A stretch of 7,621 bases of DNA, taken from Armatimonadota bacterium. Its GTDB lineage: Bacteria > Armatimonadota > DTGP01 > JAHWJO01. The position numbers were made by a program, and so were the translations under genes. Below the pieces are notes generated by a model. That model searched no databases and was not told where the DNA came from. It worked only from the letters and a program-made list of their open reading frames with translations. Where the stretch lies: contig JAHWJO010000214.1 in NCBI GenBank assembly GCA_019348365.1, positions 1 through 7,621 on the forward strand, in the 5' to 3' direction. The first letter of the stretch is position 1; every line of letters starts with the position of its first letter. Of this stretch, positions 1-5,905 are shown one piece after another.

Positions 1-289
1 TGGGCAGGTACAGCACGAAGATGCAGGGGCTCGTCATCCCCCCCGTCGTGTAGATCAGGAAGGAAGCGAGCGCCGCATCCGCCGCGACCGTGAGATCCCG
101 CGAGAGTAACGCCGGAAAGCGAGACACCACGGGCACGAGTGTCAACCCGCTGTAGAGGGCGAATCCGAGCCACAACATCACCAGGGATCGCTCCCATGGC
201 TCGCGCGGGTAGCTATAAAAAATGATCGCCAGCGACAGCATTCGGATCACGACGATCCAGCGCTGGACATGGGGGAGGTCTAAAACCAT
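1..289 (-). CDS. Membrane protein, N-terminal part only (possible sensor kinase or similar signalling protein)
   Basis: This minus-strand reading frame opens at ATG 289-287 and runs off the left edge with no stop, giving about 96 residues that begin MVLDLPHVQRWIVVIRMLSL. Three hydrophobic stretches are visible, at about residues 11-28, 37-55 and 66-82, so this is a polytopic inner-membrane protein. Near the edge it reads YTTGGMTSPCIFVLYLP. A Gly-Gly followed by Ser-Pro and then another hydrophobic stretch is common in the multi-helix N-terminal sensor regions of bacterial histidine kinases and diguanylate cyclases. That family assignment is an inference, because no catalytic domain is inside the window. 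The start has only a weak purine-rich upstream sequence. The frame stays open further upstream without a better start, and Met17 is an alternative. The gene is transcribed away from the glycosidase gene. Confidence 0.55.
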   Translation of the reverse strand, partial: MVLDLPHVQRWIVVIRMLSLAIIFYSYPREPWERSLVMLWLGFALYSGLTLVPVVSRFPALLSRDLTVAADAALASFLIYTTGGMTSPCIFVLYLP

Positions 290-414
290 CCGGTTCTCAC
301 ATCTGTAAACAATAAAAAATAAAACTTGAGATTGAATTCGGAGCGTTCGCTTTCCTCGCGACCAAAGAGCGTCTTGCCAGCAAATGTCCGCGCAGCACCC
401 CAGAGTCGACCCGC

Positions 415-615
415 TTACGCTTCGGCCAGATACTGTACGAGCACGTCCAGTTGCTCTTCGGAAAGATAGCCCAATTCCTCGCATATCGCACCCAGGGTGG
501 TAGGGAATAGAGAGGATATTCCCCCGCTTTCCTGTAATCCCGTCGCAGAGAACGGCGAAGTCTTTCCCTCGTTATCTTCCAAAGAAGCAGCGGAAACGGG
601 TTCGGGGGAGTACAT
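415..615 (-). CDS. Doubtful small hypothetical protein
   Basis: This is a 66-codon minus-strand frame starting MYSPEPVSAASLEDNE and ending LSEEQLDVLVQYLAEA, with the stop at 417-415. It is not recognised. The last 25 residues look like an amphipathic helix rich in Leu and Glu, which is the main reason to list it. A GGAG lies about 10 bases upstream of ATG 615-613. A longer form from ATG 702 would add 29 residues but has no good ribosome site. By hand reading, third codon positions are only about half G or C, unlike the strongly GC-biased genes around it, which argues against it being a well-used gene. It lies upstream of, and on the same strand as, the membrane protein at 1-289. Confidence 0.25.
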   Translation of the reverse strand: MYSPEPVSAASLEDNEGKTSPFSATGLQESGGISSLFPTTLGAICEELGYLSEEQLDVLVQYLAEA

Positions 616-816
616 ACCGGCTTCTCCACGGCTGAGGGTGCGATCTGAAAGCGATATCGAGCGCAGGCCTGACCCTCTCCGGAAAACAATTTCCGTACGC
701 ATTCCCGGCGCTCAAGAGGTTATTCCATGAAGGTCCCGCCGTATCTCTCGACCGTGAAAAAATGCCGGCCGGGAGTCGTTCGATCCCGATCCTGCTTCAT
801 TGGGGTCTCCCATCGT

Positions 817-861
817 CGGGAGGTCGTAAACGGGTCATAATAAGACGGGCTGATCCTCCCG
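817..861 (+). promoter_or_regulatory. Possible promoter/operator of the glycosidase gene
   Basis: A CATAAT hexamer at 836-841 (5 of 6 matches to the -10 consensus) lies 66 bases before the GTG start. It sits between the two arms of a 7-bp inverted repeat, CGGGAGG (817-823) and CCTCCCG (855-861). No matching -35 was found at 16-18 bp spacing, so this would need an activator or a non-sigma70 factor. The arrangement suits a regulator site for a carbohydrate gene but is weak evidence taken alone. Confidence 0.22.
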
Positions 862-893
862 GTCATCGTCTGCCGCCCGAGCATGTCCCCTCC

Positions 894-900
894 AAAGGAG
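894..900 (+). promoter_or_regulatory. Ribosome binding site that sets a GTG start
   Basis: AAAGGAG ends 6 bases before GTG 907. The in-frame ATG at 883 lies upstream of this site and has no Shine-Dalgarno sequence of its own, so translation from GTG is preferred. Confidence 0.8.
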
Positions 901-906
901 TCACAG

Positions 907-2799
907 GTGTCGCTTTCTCCCCCGAATCCCACGGTATTGCAGCCGCTCGCGTTCCTCCCCCTGCCCCTCGGTGCGGTCCGGCCCCATGGCTGGCTCCGCG
1001 ACCAGCTCCGCGTCCAGGCGGACGGGCTCACCGGCCATATCGAGGAGTTCTGGCCGGACCTCGGCCCCCGGAACATGTGGCTCGGCGGCGATCTCGAAGG
1101 ATGGGAGCGCGGCCCCTACTATCTCGACGGCCTTGTGCCCCTCGCGTACCTGCTCGACGACGAGCGCCTGAAGCGCATGGCGCAGCGATGGATCGAGGCG
1201 ATCTTCCGGCAGCAACGGGAGGACGGCTGGATCGGCCCTGTTCAGGCCCCGAACCGCCAGCCGTACGACGTGTGGCCCGTCATGATCGTGTTGAAAGTCC
1301 TCACCCAGTACGCGGAAGCGACGGGCGACCCCCGCGCCGAAGCCGCGATCATGGGGTTCTGCCGCTGGCTCCGGGAGAACCTGGACGAACACCCTCTCTT
1401 CCAGTGGGGGCATTTTCGCTGGGCTGACCTCGTCCTCAGCATCGACTGGCTCCATCGTCGAACGGGGGAGGAATGGCTCCTCGAAGTCGCGCAGAAAGTC
1501 CGTGACCAGGGGTACGACTGGACCGGTCACTTCACCCGTTTCGCCTACCCGCAGAAGGTGGGCAGGGATGACCTCAACCTGAAGACGCACGTCGTCAACA
1601 ACGCCATGGCCGTCAAAACGCCGGGGGTCTGGTGGCGGTATTCCGCTTCGGATGAGGACCGCCGGGCGGTCTACGCCGCGATGGAGAACCTCGACCGATA
1701 CCACGGACAGGCGACGGGCATCTTCACCGGCGATGAGCATTACGCGGGCAAGGAACCGACGCAGGGCACCGAGCTCTGCGCGGTGGTGGAGTACATGTTC
1801 TCGCTGGAGCACCTGATCTCGATCCTGGGCGACCCGGCGTTCGGCGACCGGCTGGAGCGGATCGCCTACAACGCGCTGCCCGCCACCCTCACCCCCGATA
1901 TGTGGGCGCACCAGTACGACCAGCAGGCGAACCAGGTCCTCTGCACCGTCGCCCCGCGCGACTGGACGAACAACGACGACACCTCCAACATCTTCGGGCT
2001 GGAGCCGAACTTCGGGTGCTGCACCGCGAATATGCACCAGGGCTGGCCGAAGCTCACCGCGCACCTCTGGATGGCGACCCCGGACGGGGGTCTGGCGGCG
2101 GTCTCCTACGGGCCGAGCGAAGTCACCGCCCAGGTGGCGGGCGGGCCAGCGGTCACGATCCGGGAGGAGACCGAATACCCCTTCCGCGAGTCGATCCGTT
2201 TCACCGTGGAGTCGGAGGGCCCGGTCCGGTTCCCGCTCGTGCTGCGTATCCCCGCCTGGGCGGAGGGAGCCCGCCTCACCGTGGCAGGGGGAACCGAGGC
2301 CGTGACGCCGGGAGGATTTCACCGGATCGAGCGGGAGTGGCAGCCAGGCGATAGGGTAGATCTGACGCTCCCGATGGAGGTCCGGACCGAGACGCGGGAG
2401 CATGGCGCGGTCTCGGTGCTGCGAGGTCCGCTCGTCTTCGCCCTGCGGGTGGGAGAGGAGTGGAAGCAGGTCGGCGGCGAACTCCCTCATGCCGACTGGG
2501 AGATCACCCCGACGACCCCCTGGAACTACGGCCTCCTCCTCGATCCCGAACGCCCGGCGGACTCCCTCCAGACGGCAGAAGGCCCGGTCACGGCGGTCCC
2601 TTACGATACGGCGCATCCCCCGGTGCGCCTCCGCGTGAAAGGCCGGCGCATTCCCGGTTGGGAGATGGTGAAGAATTCCGCCGGTCCGGTCCCGGAGAAC
2701 CCGTCCACGGACGAGAGGGTGGAAGAGGTGGAGCTGATCCCTTACGGCAGCACCCAGCTCCGCGTGACGGAGATCCCAATTCTACCCGGAGAAGCATAA
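907..2799 (+). CDS. Beta-L-arabinofuranosidase, GH127/DUF1680 family
   Basis: This 630-residue protein is of normal length for the family and should release L-arabinofuranose from arabinan-type or hydroxyproline-linked oligosaccharides. The family has an N-terminal (alpha/alpha)6 barrel, here about residues 10-410, followed by beta-sandwich domains. The family start is seen at once in PLPLGAVRPHGWLRDQL. The active site of the family (known from Bifidobacterium HypBA1) is a Cys nucleophile held by zinc, with a Glu acid/base. The likely equivalents are Glu277 in GDEH as acid/base, Glu289 and Cys291 in GTELC as zinc ligands, and the Cys371-Cys372 pair in FGCCTANMHQGWPKL, with Cys371 the nucleophile. 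There is no signal peptide, so it should act in the cytoplasm on imported oligosaccharides. The GTG start is chosen for its strong ribosome site; ATG 883 would add 8 residues. The exact substrate cannot be told from sequence, and related families such as GH146 share the fold. Confidence 0.92.
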   Translation: MSLSPPNPTVLQPLAFLPLPLGAVRPHGWLRDQLRVQADGLTGHIEEFWPDLGPRNMWLGGDLEGWERGPYYLDGLVPLAYLLDDERLKRMAQRWIEAIFRQQREDGWIGPVQAPNRQPYDVWPVMIVLKVLTQYAEATGDPRAEAAIMGFCRWLRENLDEHPLFQWGHFRWADLVLSIDWLHRRTGEEWLLEVAQKVRDQGYDWTGHFTRFAYPQKVGRDDLNLKTHVVNNAMAVKTPGVWWRYSASDEDRRAVYAAMENLDRYHGQATGIFTGDEHYAGKEPTQGTELCAVVEYMFSLEHLISILGDPAFGDRLERIAYNALPATLTPDMWAHQYDQQANQVLCTVAPRDWTNNDDTSNIFGLEPNFGCCTANMHQGWPKLTAHLWMATPDGGLAAVSYGPSEVTAQVAGGPAVTIREETEYPFRESIRFTVESEGPVRFPLVLRIPAWAEGARLTVAGGTEAVTPGGFHRIEREWQPGDRVDLTLPMEVRTETREHGAVSVLRGPLVFALRVGEEWKQVGGELPHADWEITPTTPWNYGLLLDPERPADSLQTAEGPVTAVPYDTAHPPVRLRVKGRRIPGWEMVKNSAGPVPENPSTDERVEEVELIPYGSTQLRVTEIPILPGEA

Positions 2800-2907
2800 A
2801 GCGGGGAAGGAGCTAAGGGAACAAATCCGCCGCAGATGGCGTCGGTAAGGTGGGTGCTTGCTCGATCTGAAGCGCCCCTCTGTCAGCCGGGTCCTCACTC
2901 AGTAAAA

Positions 2908-2913
2908 GGGGAG
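2908..2913 (+). promoter_or_regulatory. Ribosome binding site that sets the pseudopilin start
   Basis: GGGGAG lies 3 bases before ATG 2917 and 6 bases before a second ATG at 2920; either may be used, and they differ by one residue. An in-frame ATG at 2836 has no such site and would put 27 extra residues before the prepilin leader, which is not expected for this class. Confidence 0.75.
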
Positions 2914-2916
2914 AAA

Positions 2917-3708
2917 ATGATGAGACGCTCCTCCGGATTCACCCTCATCGAATTGCTGGTCGTGATCGCCATTGTTGCAATTCTGACGGCGCTGCTGTTC
3001 CCGGCCCTCGCCAAGGCGCGCGAGAAGGGGCGGCAGGCGGCATGTACGAGCAATCTCCGGCAGATCGGGGCGGCCTGGGAGATGTACCGGTCCCACTGGG
3101 ACGATAAGAACCCATTAATCACCTGGTCCATTTGGGAATCGCAAGGCAGCAGTGGCAACGCCGTCGCCAGGTGGTACTGGCGTAATTTGATTTCACCTTA
3201 TATTCATGGAGGTCGATCCCGGCGGCAGGATGGCATCTGGGCCTGTCCCTCCGTCCCTGATCCCGGGGGGACCTTCCAGGGAAGATATCTGCTCAATGAC
3301 TTTCTCGTTGACAATGATGAATCTGTTCCTTTTTATAATCGGTATGAGATAGGCTCTAACCTAACCGCGACCTACATGGCTCTCGTGGAATCACTCCCTG
3401 AACCTTCAGAAACTTTGCTGCTCATAGATATGAGGTTTGCTCCGATAAATAGCGATTCTTTCAATAAGATAGCTTTCGTTTACGTTCCTAATGCGCCCCT
3501 CCGTAGCACCTCATATGGTGGGCTGATGACCCACACCGGGAAGCGCAGCAATTTCCTCTTCTACGACGGCCATGTAGCATCTCTGAGGGCCGTCAAGACC
3601 GTCTTCCCCGTGGATCTCTGGGAGTGGGAGACCGCCAAACGCCATCGCCCCTATACTCAAGCCGACGTGGAGGCGTTCGTACAGTGGCTGCCACCGGAAT
3701 ACCGATAA
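2917..3708 (+). CDS. Prepilin-like secreted protein (H-X9-DG / DUF1559 type)
   Basis: This 263-residue protein starts MMRRSSGFTLIELLVVIAI. The type IV prepilin peptidase site is textbook: basic leader, Gly7|Phe8, Glu at position +5 and a hydrophobic helix to about residue 29, followed by LAKAREKGRQAACTSNLRQI. Members of this class are exported through type IV pilus or type II secretion-like machinery and are expanded in Armatimonadota, Planctomycetota and Verrucomicrobiota; most have no assigned function. WACPSVP (109-115) and HTGKRSNFLFYDGHV (206-220) correspond to the usual CP and His...DG landmarks, but the spacing from His206 to Asp217 is ten residues rather than nine. The central part is far more AT-rich than the ends (see findings). 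It lies 117 bases after the glycosidase and 85 before the metallopeptidase, on the same strand, so co-transcription is possible but not shown. Confidence 0.9.
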   Translation: MMRRSSGFTLIELLVVIAIVAILTALLFPALAKAREKGRQAACTSNLRQIGAAWEMYRSHWDDKNPLITWSIWESQGSSGNAVARWYWRNLISPYIHGGRSRRQDGIWACPSVPDPGGTFQGRYLLNDFLVDNDESVPFYNRYEIGSNLTATYMALVESLPEPSETLLLIDMRFAPINSDSFNKIAFVYVPNAPLRSTSYGGLMTHTGKRSNFLFYDGHVASLRAVKTVFPVDLWEWETAKRHRPYTQADVEAFVQWLPPEYR

Positions 3709-3719
3709 GCGGAGCTTCC

Positions 3720-3736
3720 CCCGGATACCCTCCGGG
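3720..3736 (+). other. Small GC-rich hairpin between genes
   Basis: CCCGGA (3720-3725) and TCCGGG (3731-3736) can pair around a 5-base loop, 11 bases after the pseudopilin stop. There is no T-tract, so it is not a classical terminator; it may trim or protect an mRNA end. It could also be chance in GC-rich DNA. Confidence 0.25.
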
Positions 3737-3748
3737 ACGGTTCTCGGA

Positions 3749-3754
3749 TATACT
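3749..3754 (+). promoter_or_regulatory. Possible -10 element before the metallopeptidase gene
   Basis: TATACT (5 of 6 to consensus) lies 39 bases upstream of the TTG start and would give a leader of about 33 bases holding the ribosome site. No -35 sequence is visible at the right spacing, so support is weak. Confidence 0.25.
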
Positions 3755-3783
3755 GTTCTCAGATGTCCGGAACCGAACCCGCC

Positions 3784-3788
3784 GGAGG
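3784..3788 (+). promoter_or_regulatory. Ribosome binding site that sets a TTG start
   Basis: GGAGG lies 5 bases before TTG 3794, which opens directly onto a signal peptide. Together they make the rare TTG start convincing. Confidence 0.8.
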
Positions 3789-3793
3789 CGCTC

Positions 3794-5329
3794 TTGCGAA
3801 CCTTGACCCTGTTCCTGCCTTTGCTGATGCTCCCTCTCCCTTCTCCTGCCCACGCTGGGAACCCCGACCGCTGGAAGGCCCCGATGCCGGACCTGCCGGA
3901 CCTCTCCGTCCGGTTCATTGAGCGGCTGCCCCGCTACCCCGGCACGAAGGTCGCCTATCGGCCCATCGACGAGCCGGGCGGCAACAAGGGAGACGGCCTC
4001 CCCGCCCGCGTAACGAACCCGAAAGAACAGAAATGGCCCCGACCCGGCCAATCCGTCACCTTCGTCGCCCATGTGAAGAACGCCGGGTCCATCCCTACAC
4101 CCCGCTTCGACTGGCGCTGGGTCCTCGACGGAAAGGACATGCCCGGCGAGAAGGGCGGCGGCTGGGACTCCCCCCTCGCGCCGGGCGAGGAACGGACCTA
4201 CACCCTTGCATGGCCGTGGAAGAGGGGGCGGCACCACGTCGCCTTCGAGGTGAACCGGGATCGTAAATTTGAGGAGATCACTCACAAGAACAACGCCGTC
4301 GTGGACCCGACCGACGCGCTTGCGTTCCACTTCTTCGTCCAGCCGAAAGTGTACGACTGGTTCAAGACGGTCAAAAACGGCCTCGATTCCTATACCTGGG
4401 ACGACTGGGCGCAGTTCCAGGTGCGGGAGATGAACCGCGAGTTCCGGGACGAGATTCACCCCGCCACCCCCGACGGCATCACCCTCCGCGTCCGCCTCGA
4501 CCGGGTCGTGATCCTGCCCGACGATTACAAGGACCCCGGCGGCACCCACGCCCCGGAGGACAACGTGACCGGCGGCTCCGACGGCGTCTGGGGCTTCACG
4601 AACGACCTGCTGAAGAAGAACACCGAAGGTCGGAACTTCTACGAGGCGAACCCGCAGTGGCTTCTCGGACCGGAGTGGCCCCTCCATCACGAGCTGGGGC
4701 ACCAACTGGGGCAGCCGGACTATTACCTCCTCCCCGTCACGAAAGAGCGCAACGAAGCCCAGCCCGGAGTCCCCTACTCCCCACCCGGATGGTTCCGGGA
4801 CCAGATGATGTTCTCCGGCAACCATGCCCACGACCGCAACATCGGCAAGGGCGAGGGGACGTGGGACTCCGGCTATCGCTTCTGGGGGGAGCACGCCGCT
4901 CGCGCCTTCAATCGCGACGCCACGACCCGGCGCGGGTTCTTCGGGACCTTCCTCGCGGACGTGCCGGAGATCAACCGCTTCGTCTTCCTCGACGAGAAGA
5001 ACGAGCCAATCCGAAACGCCGAAGTCGCGCTTCACGCCGCGATCTCCCGCGAGTACGGCAATCCCCGGTTCGATGCGAAACCGGACTTCACGGGGAGGAC
5101 GGATACGGACGGCGCGTGGACCCTTCCCCGCTCGCCCTGGCGGGTGGTACTCAACTGGACCTCGAACGGCGCGGTGCAGTTCGTCCTCCGAACGCCGGAC
5201 GGACAGAGGCGGGTGGGTTTCCTCAACATCACCGATTTCAACCTGGCGTACTGGCGCGGCCATACCGAAGAGGCCGAGTATTTTTTGCCCACAGCACCGG
5301 CGCCGGAATCTCAGAAGCCGTCTCCCTGA
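3794..5329 (+). CDS. Secreted zinc-metallopeptidase-like protein with CARDB-like domain
   Basis: This 511-residue exported protein starts at TTG. Residues 1-21 are a signal peptide with an AHA|G cleavage site. Residues about 83-172 resemble a CARDB (Ig-like) domain: a PGQSVTFVAHVKNAG start, PLAPGEERTYTL in the middle and ITHKNNAVV at the end. The central region carries HHELGHQLGQPDYY, giving the zinc motif His299-Glu300-x-x-His303 with Gly306 and Asp309. HExxHxxGxxD is shared by some metzincins, and HExxHxLGxPDxY is close to the M6 (immune inhibitor A) signature. Met338-Met339 about 30 residues on could form a Met-turn. Residues about 396-470 (FVFLDEKNEPIRNAEVALHA, then TDTDGAWTL) resemble a carboxypeptidase-regulatory-like beta domain. 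The family is not certain and activity is inferred only from the motif. Its substrate is unknown. It follows the pseudopilin gene by 85 bases. Confidence 0.82.
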   Translation: MRTLTLFLPLLMLPLPSPAHAGNPDRWKAPMPDLPDLSVRFIERLPRYPGTKVAYRPIDEPGGNKGDGLPARVTNPKEQKWPRPGQSVTFVAHVKNAGSIPTPRFDWRWVLDGKDMPGEKGGGWDSPLAPGEERTYTLAWPWKRGRHHVAFEVNRDRKFEEITHKNNAVVDPTDALAFHFFVQPKVYDWFKTVKNGLDSYTWDDWAQFQVREMNREFRDEIHPATPDGITLRVRLDRVVILPDDYKDPGGTHAPEDNVTGGSDGVWGFTNDLLKKNTEGRNFYEANPQWLLGPEWPLHHELGHQLGQPDYYLLPVTKERNEAQPGVPYSPPGWFRDQMMFSGNHAHDRNIGKGEGTWDSGYRFWGEHAARAFNRDATTRRGFFGTFLADVPEINRFVFLDEKNEPIRNAEVALHAAISREYGNPRFDAKPDFTGRTDTDGAWTLPRSPWRVVLNWTSNGAVQFVLRTPDGQRRVGFLNITDFNLAYWRGHTEEAEYFLPTAPAPESQKPSP

Positions 5330-5343
5330 AAAAAGCAATTCGC

Positions 5344-5372
5344 TTGCCCGATGCATCTGAATCCGCTACAAT
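5344..5372 (+). promoter_or_regulatory. Sigma70-type promoter
   Basis: TTGCCC (5344-5349, 4 of 6 to consensus) and TACAAT (5367-5372, 5 of 6) are separated by the ideal 17 bases. Transcription should start at about 5379, inside the palindrome listed next. The promoter begins 14 bases after the metallopeptidase stop codon and is the best promoter in the window. Confidence 0.65.
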
Positions 5373-5377
5373 AATAG

Positions 5378-5391
5378 CGAACATATGTTCC
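5378..5391 (+). promoter_or_regulatory. LexA-type SOS box (predicted operator)
   Basis: CGAACATATGTTCC matches every position of the Bacillus-type LexA consensus CGAACRNRYGTTYC, and its inner 12 bases (GAACATATGTTC) are a perfect palindrome. It begins 5 bases after the -10 element and covers the predicted start site, so bound LexA would block the promoter. Whether LexA of this lineage uses this Gram-positive-type motif is not known from the window. Confidence 0.6.
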
Positions 5392-5440
5392 AACCTCTGA
5401 ACTCTTCTCTTTATCCTCTAAATCTGGGATCGGAGATAAC

Positions 5441-5454
5441 CGAACATGTGTACG
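5441..5454 (+). promoter_or_regulatory. Second, weaker LexA-like site
   Basis: CGAACATGTGTACG differs at one base from the symmetric form CGAACN4GTTCG and at two from CGAACRNRYGTTYC. It starts 63 bp after the first box, close to six helical turns, which would let two dimers lie on the same DNA face. An ATG lies inside it (5446). Confidence 0.35.
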
Positions 5455-5608
5455 CGAACCCCAAAAAACTTTCCATGCACCGTCAACCTGCTCCTCGCTC
5501 TCCGCCTATCGTATCTTCGTGCAGAAAGGAGAGGGTGTACAAGAATCTCACCCGTTTTAAAAGAGTCCCTATCCGCCGGCGTTGTTCGTGACTCTCGTTG
5601 GTGAGACA

Positions 5609-5624
5609 CGAAATACCGAAATAT
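5609..5624 (+). repeat. Two tandem 8-base units CGAAATAC/T
   Basis: CGAAATAC is followed directly by CGAAATAT. The second copy also forms a small dyad, CCGA-AATA-TCGG, at 5616-5627. It may be part of a regulator site in this leader, but it is short. Confidence 0.25.
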
Positions 5625-5653
5625 CGGGCGTGATAAATCTCTTCCCCACTCCG

Positions 5654-5708
5654 TCTATATAGATACCCGCAGCTTTTCTATGGAATCCGTCCCGTCGATC
5701 TATATAGA
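5654..5708. repeat. Pair of TCTATATAGA palindromes
   Basis: The perfect 10-bp palindrome TCTATATAGA occurs at 5654-5663 and again at 5699-5708, with centres 45 bp apart. One more flanking base extends the pair into an 11-bp inverted repeat (TCTATATAGAT / ATCTATATAGA) around a 33-base spacer. In GC-rich DNA two such AT-rich perfect palindromes close together suggest paired operator sites or a stem-loop about 200-250 bases upstream of the ankyrin gene. Confidence 0.5.
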
Positions 5709-5895
5709 GTGACATCGGATGCGCTCCGAAGGGGCAGCCCCCGAACCTTTCGAGGATCGTCAGCGTTACATGCTCGGGGGGACGGGACGGAGCCGAAGCC
5801 CCACCGTTAGATCCCGGCTTTACGAACGTATAGACAGTGACGAGGCGGCAAACGCCTCTCGCCCACGATCTCCGGAGTCGTTGTCGGAGAAGAAA

Positions 5896-5899
5896 AGGA
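5896..5899 (+). promoter_or_regulatory. Ribosome binding site that sets the ankyrin gene start
   Basis: AGGA, within AAAAGGAA, lies 6 bases before ATG 5906. An in-frame GTG at 5837 would add 23 mostly basic residues but has no comparable site. Confidence 0.7.
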
Positions 5900-5905
5900 A
5901 CTCTC

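Larger units (their letters stand above)
290..906. other. Intergenic region between divergent genes
   Basis: No convincing gene is seen in this stretch. Its left end (about 296-342) is markedly AT-rich for this DNA and lies just upstream of the minus-strand membrane protein, so that gene's promoter is probably there, although no clean -35/-10 pair could be found. The middle holds one doubtful minus-strand small ORF, listed separately. The right end holds a CATAAT hexamer inside a 7-bp inverted repeat upstream of the glycosidase, also listed separately. Short open frames on the plus strand (for example 497-730) lack ribosome sites and recognisable sequence. Confidence 0.6.
5330..5905. other. 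576-base intergenic region with regulatory sites, no confirmed gene
   Basis: The region starts with an SOS-type promoter and ends with the ribosome site of the ankyrin gene. Two short plus-strand frames could be read. One runs 5446-5604 (52 residues, MCTRTPKNFPCTVNLLLALR at the start) with GGAG 10 bases upstream. The other runs 5535-5591 (18 residues, GTG start, very basic end) preceded by AAAGGAG at 5525-5531, but with a spacer of only 3 bases. Neither is recognised and neither is listed as a gene. A 6-bp inverted repeat, AGAGTC (5562-5567) and GACTCT (5590-5595), lies at the end of these frames. A minus-strand frame crosses the region but overlaps the ankyrin gene and has no recognised content. 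Confidence 0.6.

Noticed and set aside
720..1076. Minus-strand frame of 118 codons covering the glycosidase leader
   Set aside because: It overlaps the start of a certain gene and has no recognised content.
901..2616. A 571-codon minus-strand open frame opposite the glycosidase gene
   Set aside because: It is Arg/Val/Gly-rich with no recognised motif; the plus-strand GH127 match is decisive.
5327..5352. Weak minus-strand hairpin with a run of six T after the metallopeptidase gene
   Set aside because: The stem is only 4 bp and no minus-strand gene ends there.
3593..5356. A 587-codon minus-strand open frame opposite the metallopeptidase gene
   Set aside because: The plus strand has a signal peptide, ribosome site and HExxH motif; the antisense frame is low-complexity, Val/Gly/Arg-rich sequence typical of GC-rich shadow frames.
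876..5778. Shared 11-mer CCCGAGCATGT at 876-886 and inverted at 5768-5778
   Set aside because: Several 11-base matches are expected by chance in a window this long, and the flanks do not match.
5821..5836. A third possible LexA half-site, CGAAC at 5823-5827
   Set aside because: The second half-site is absent, so it does not resemble an SOS box.
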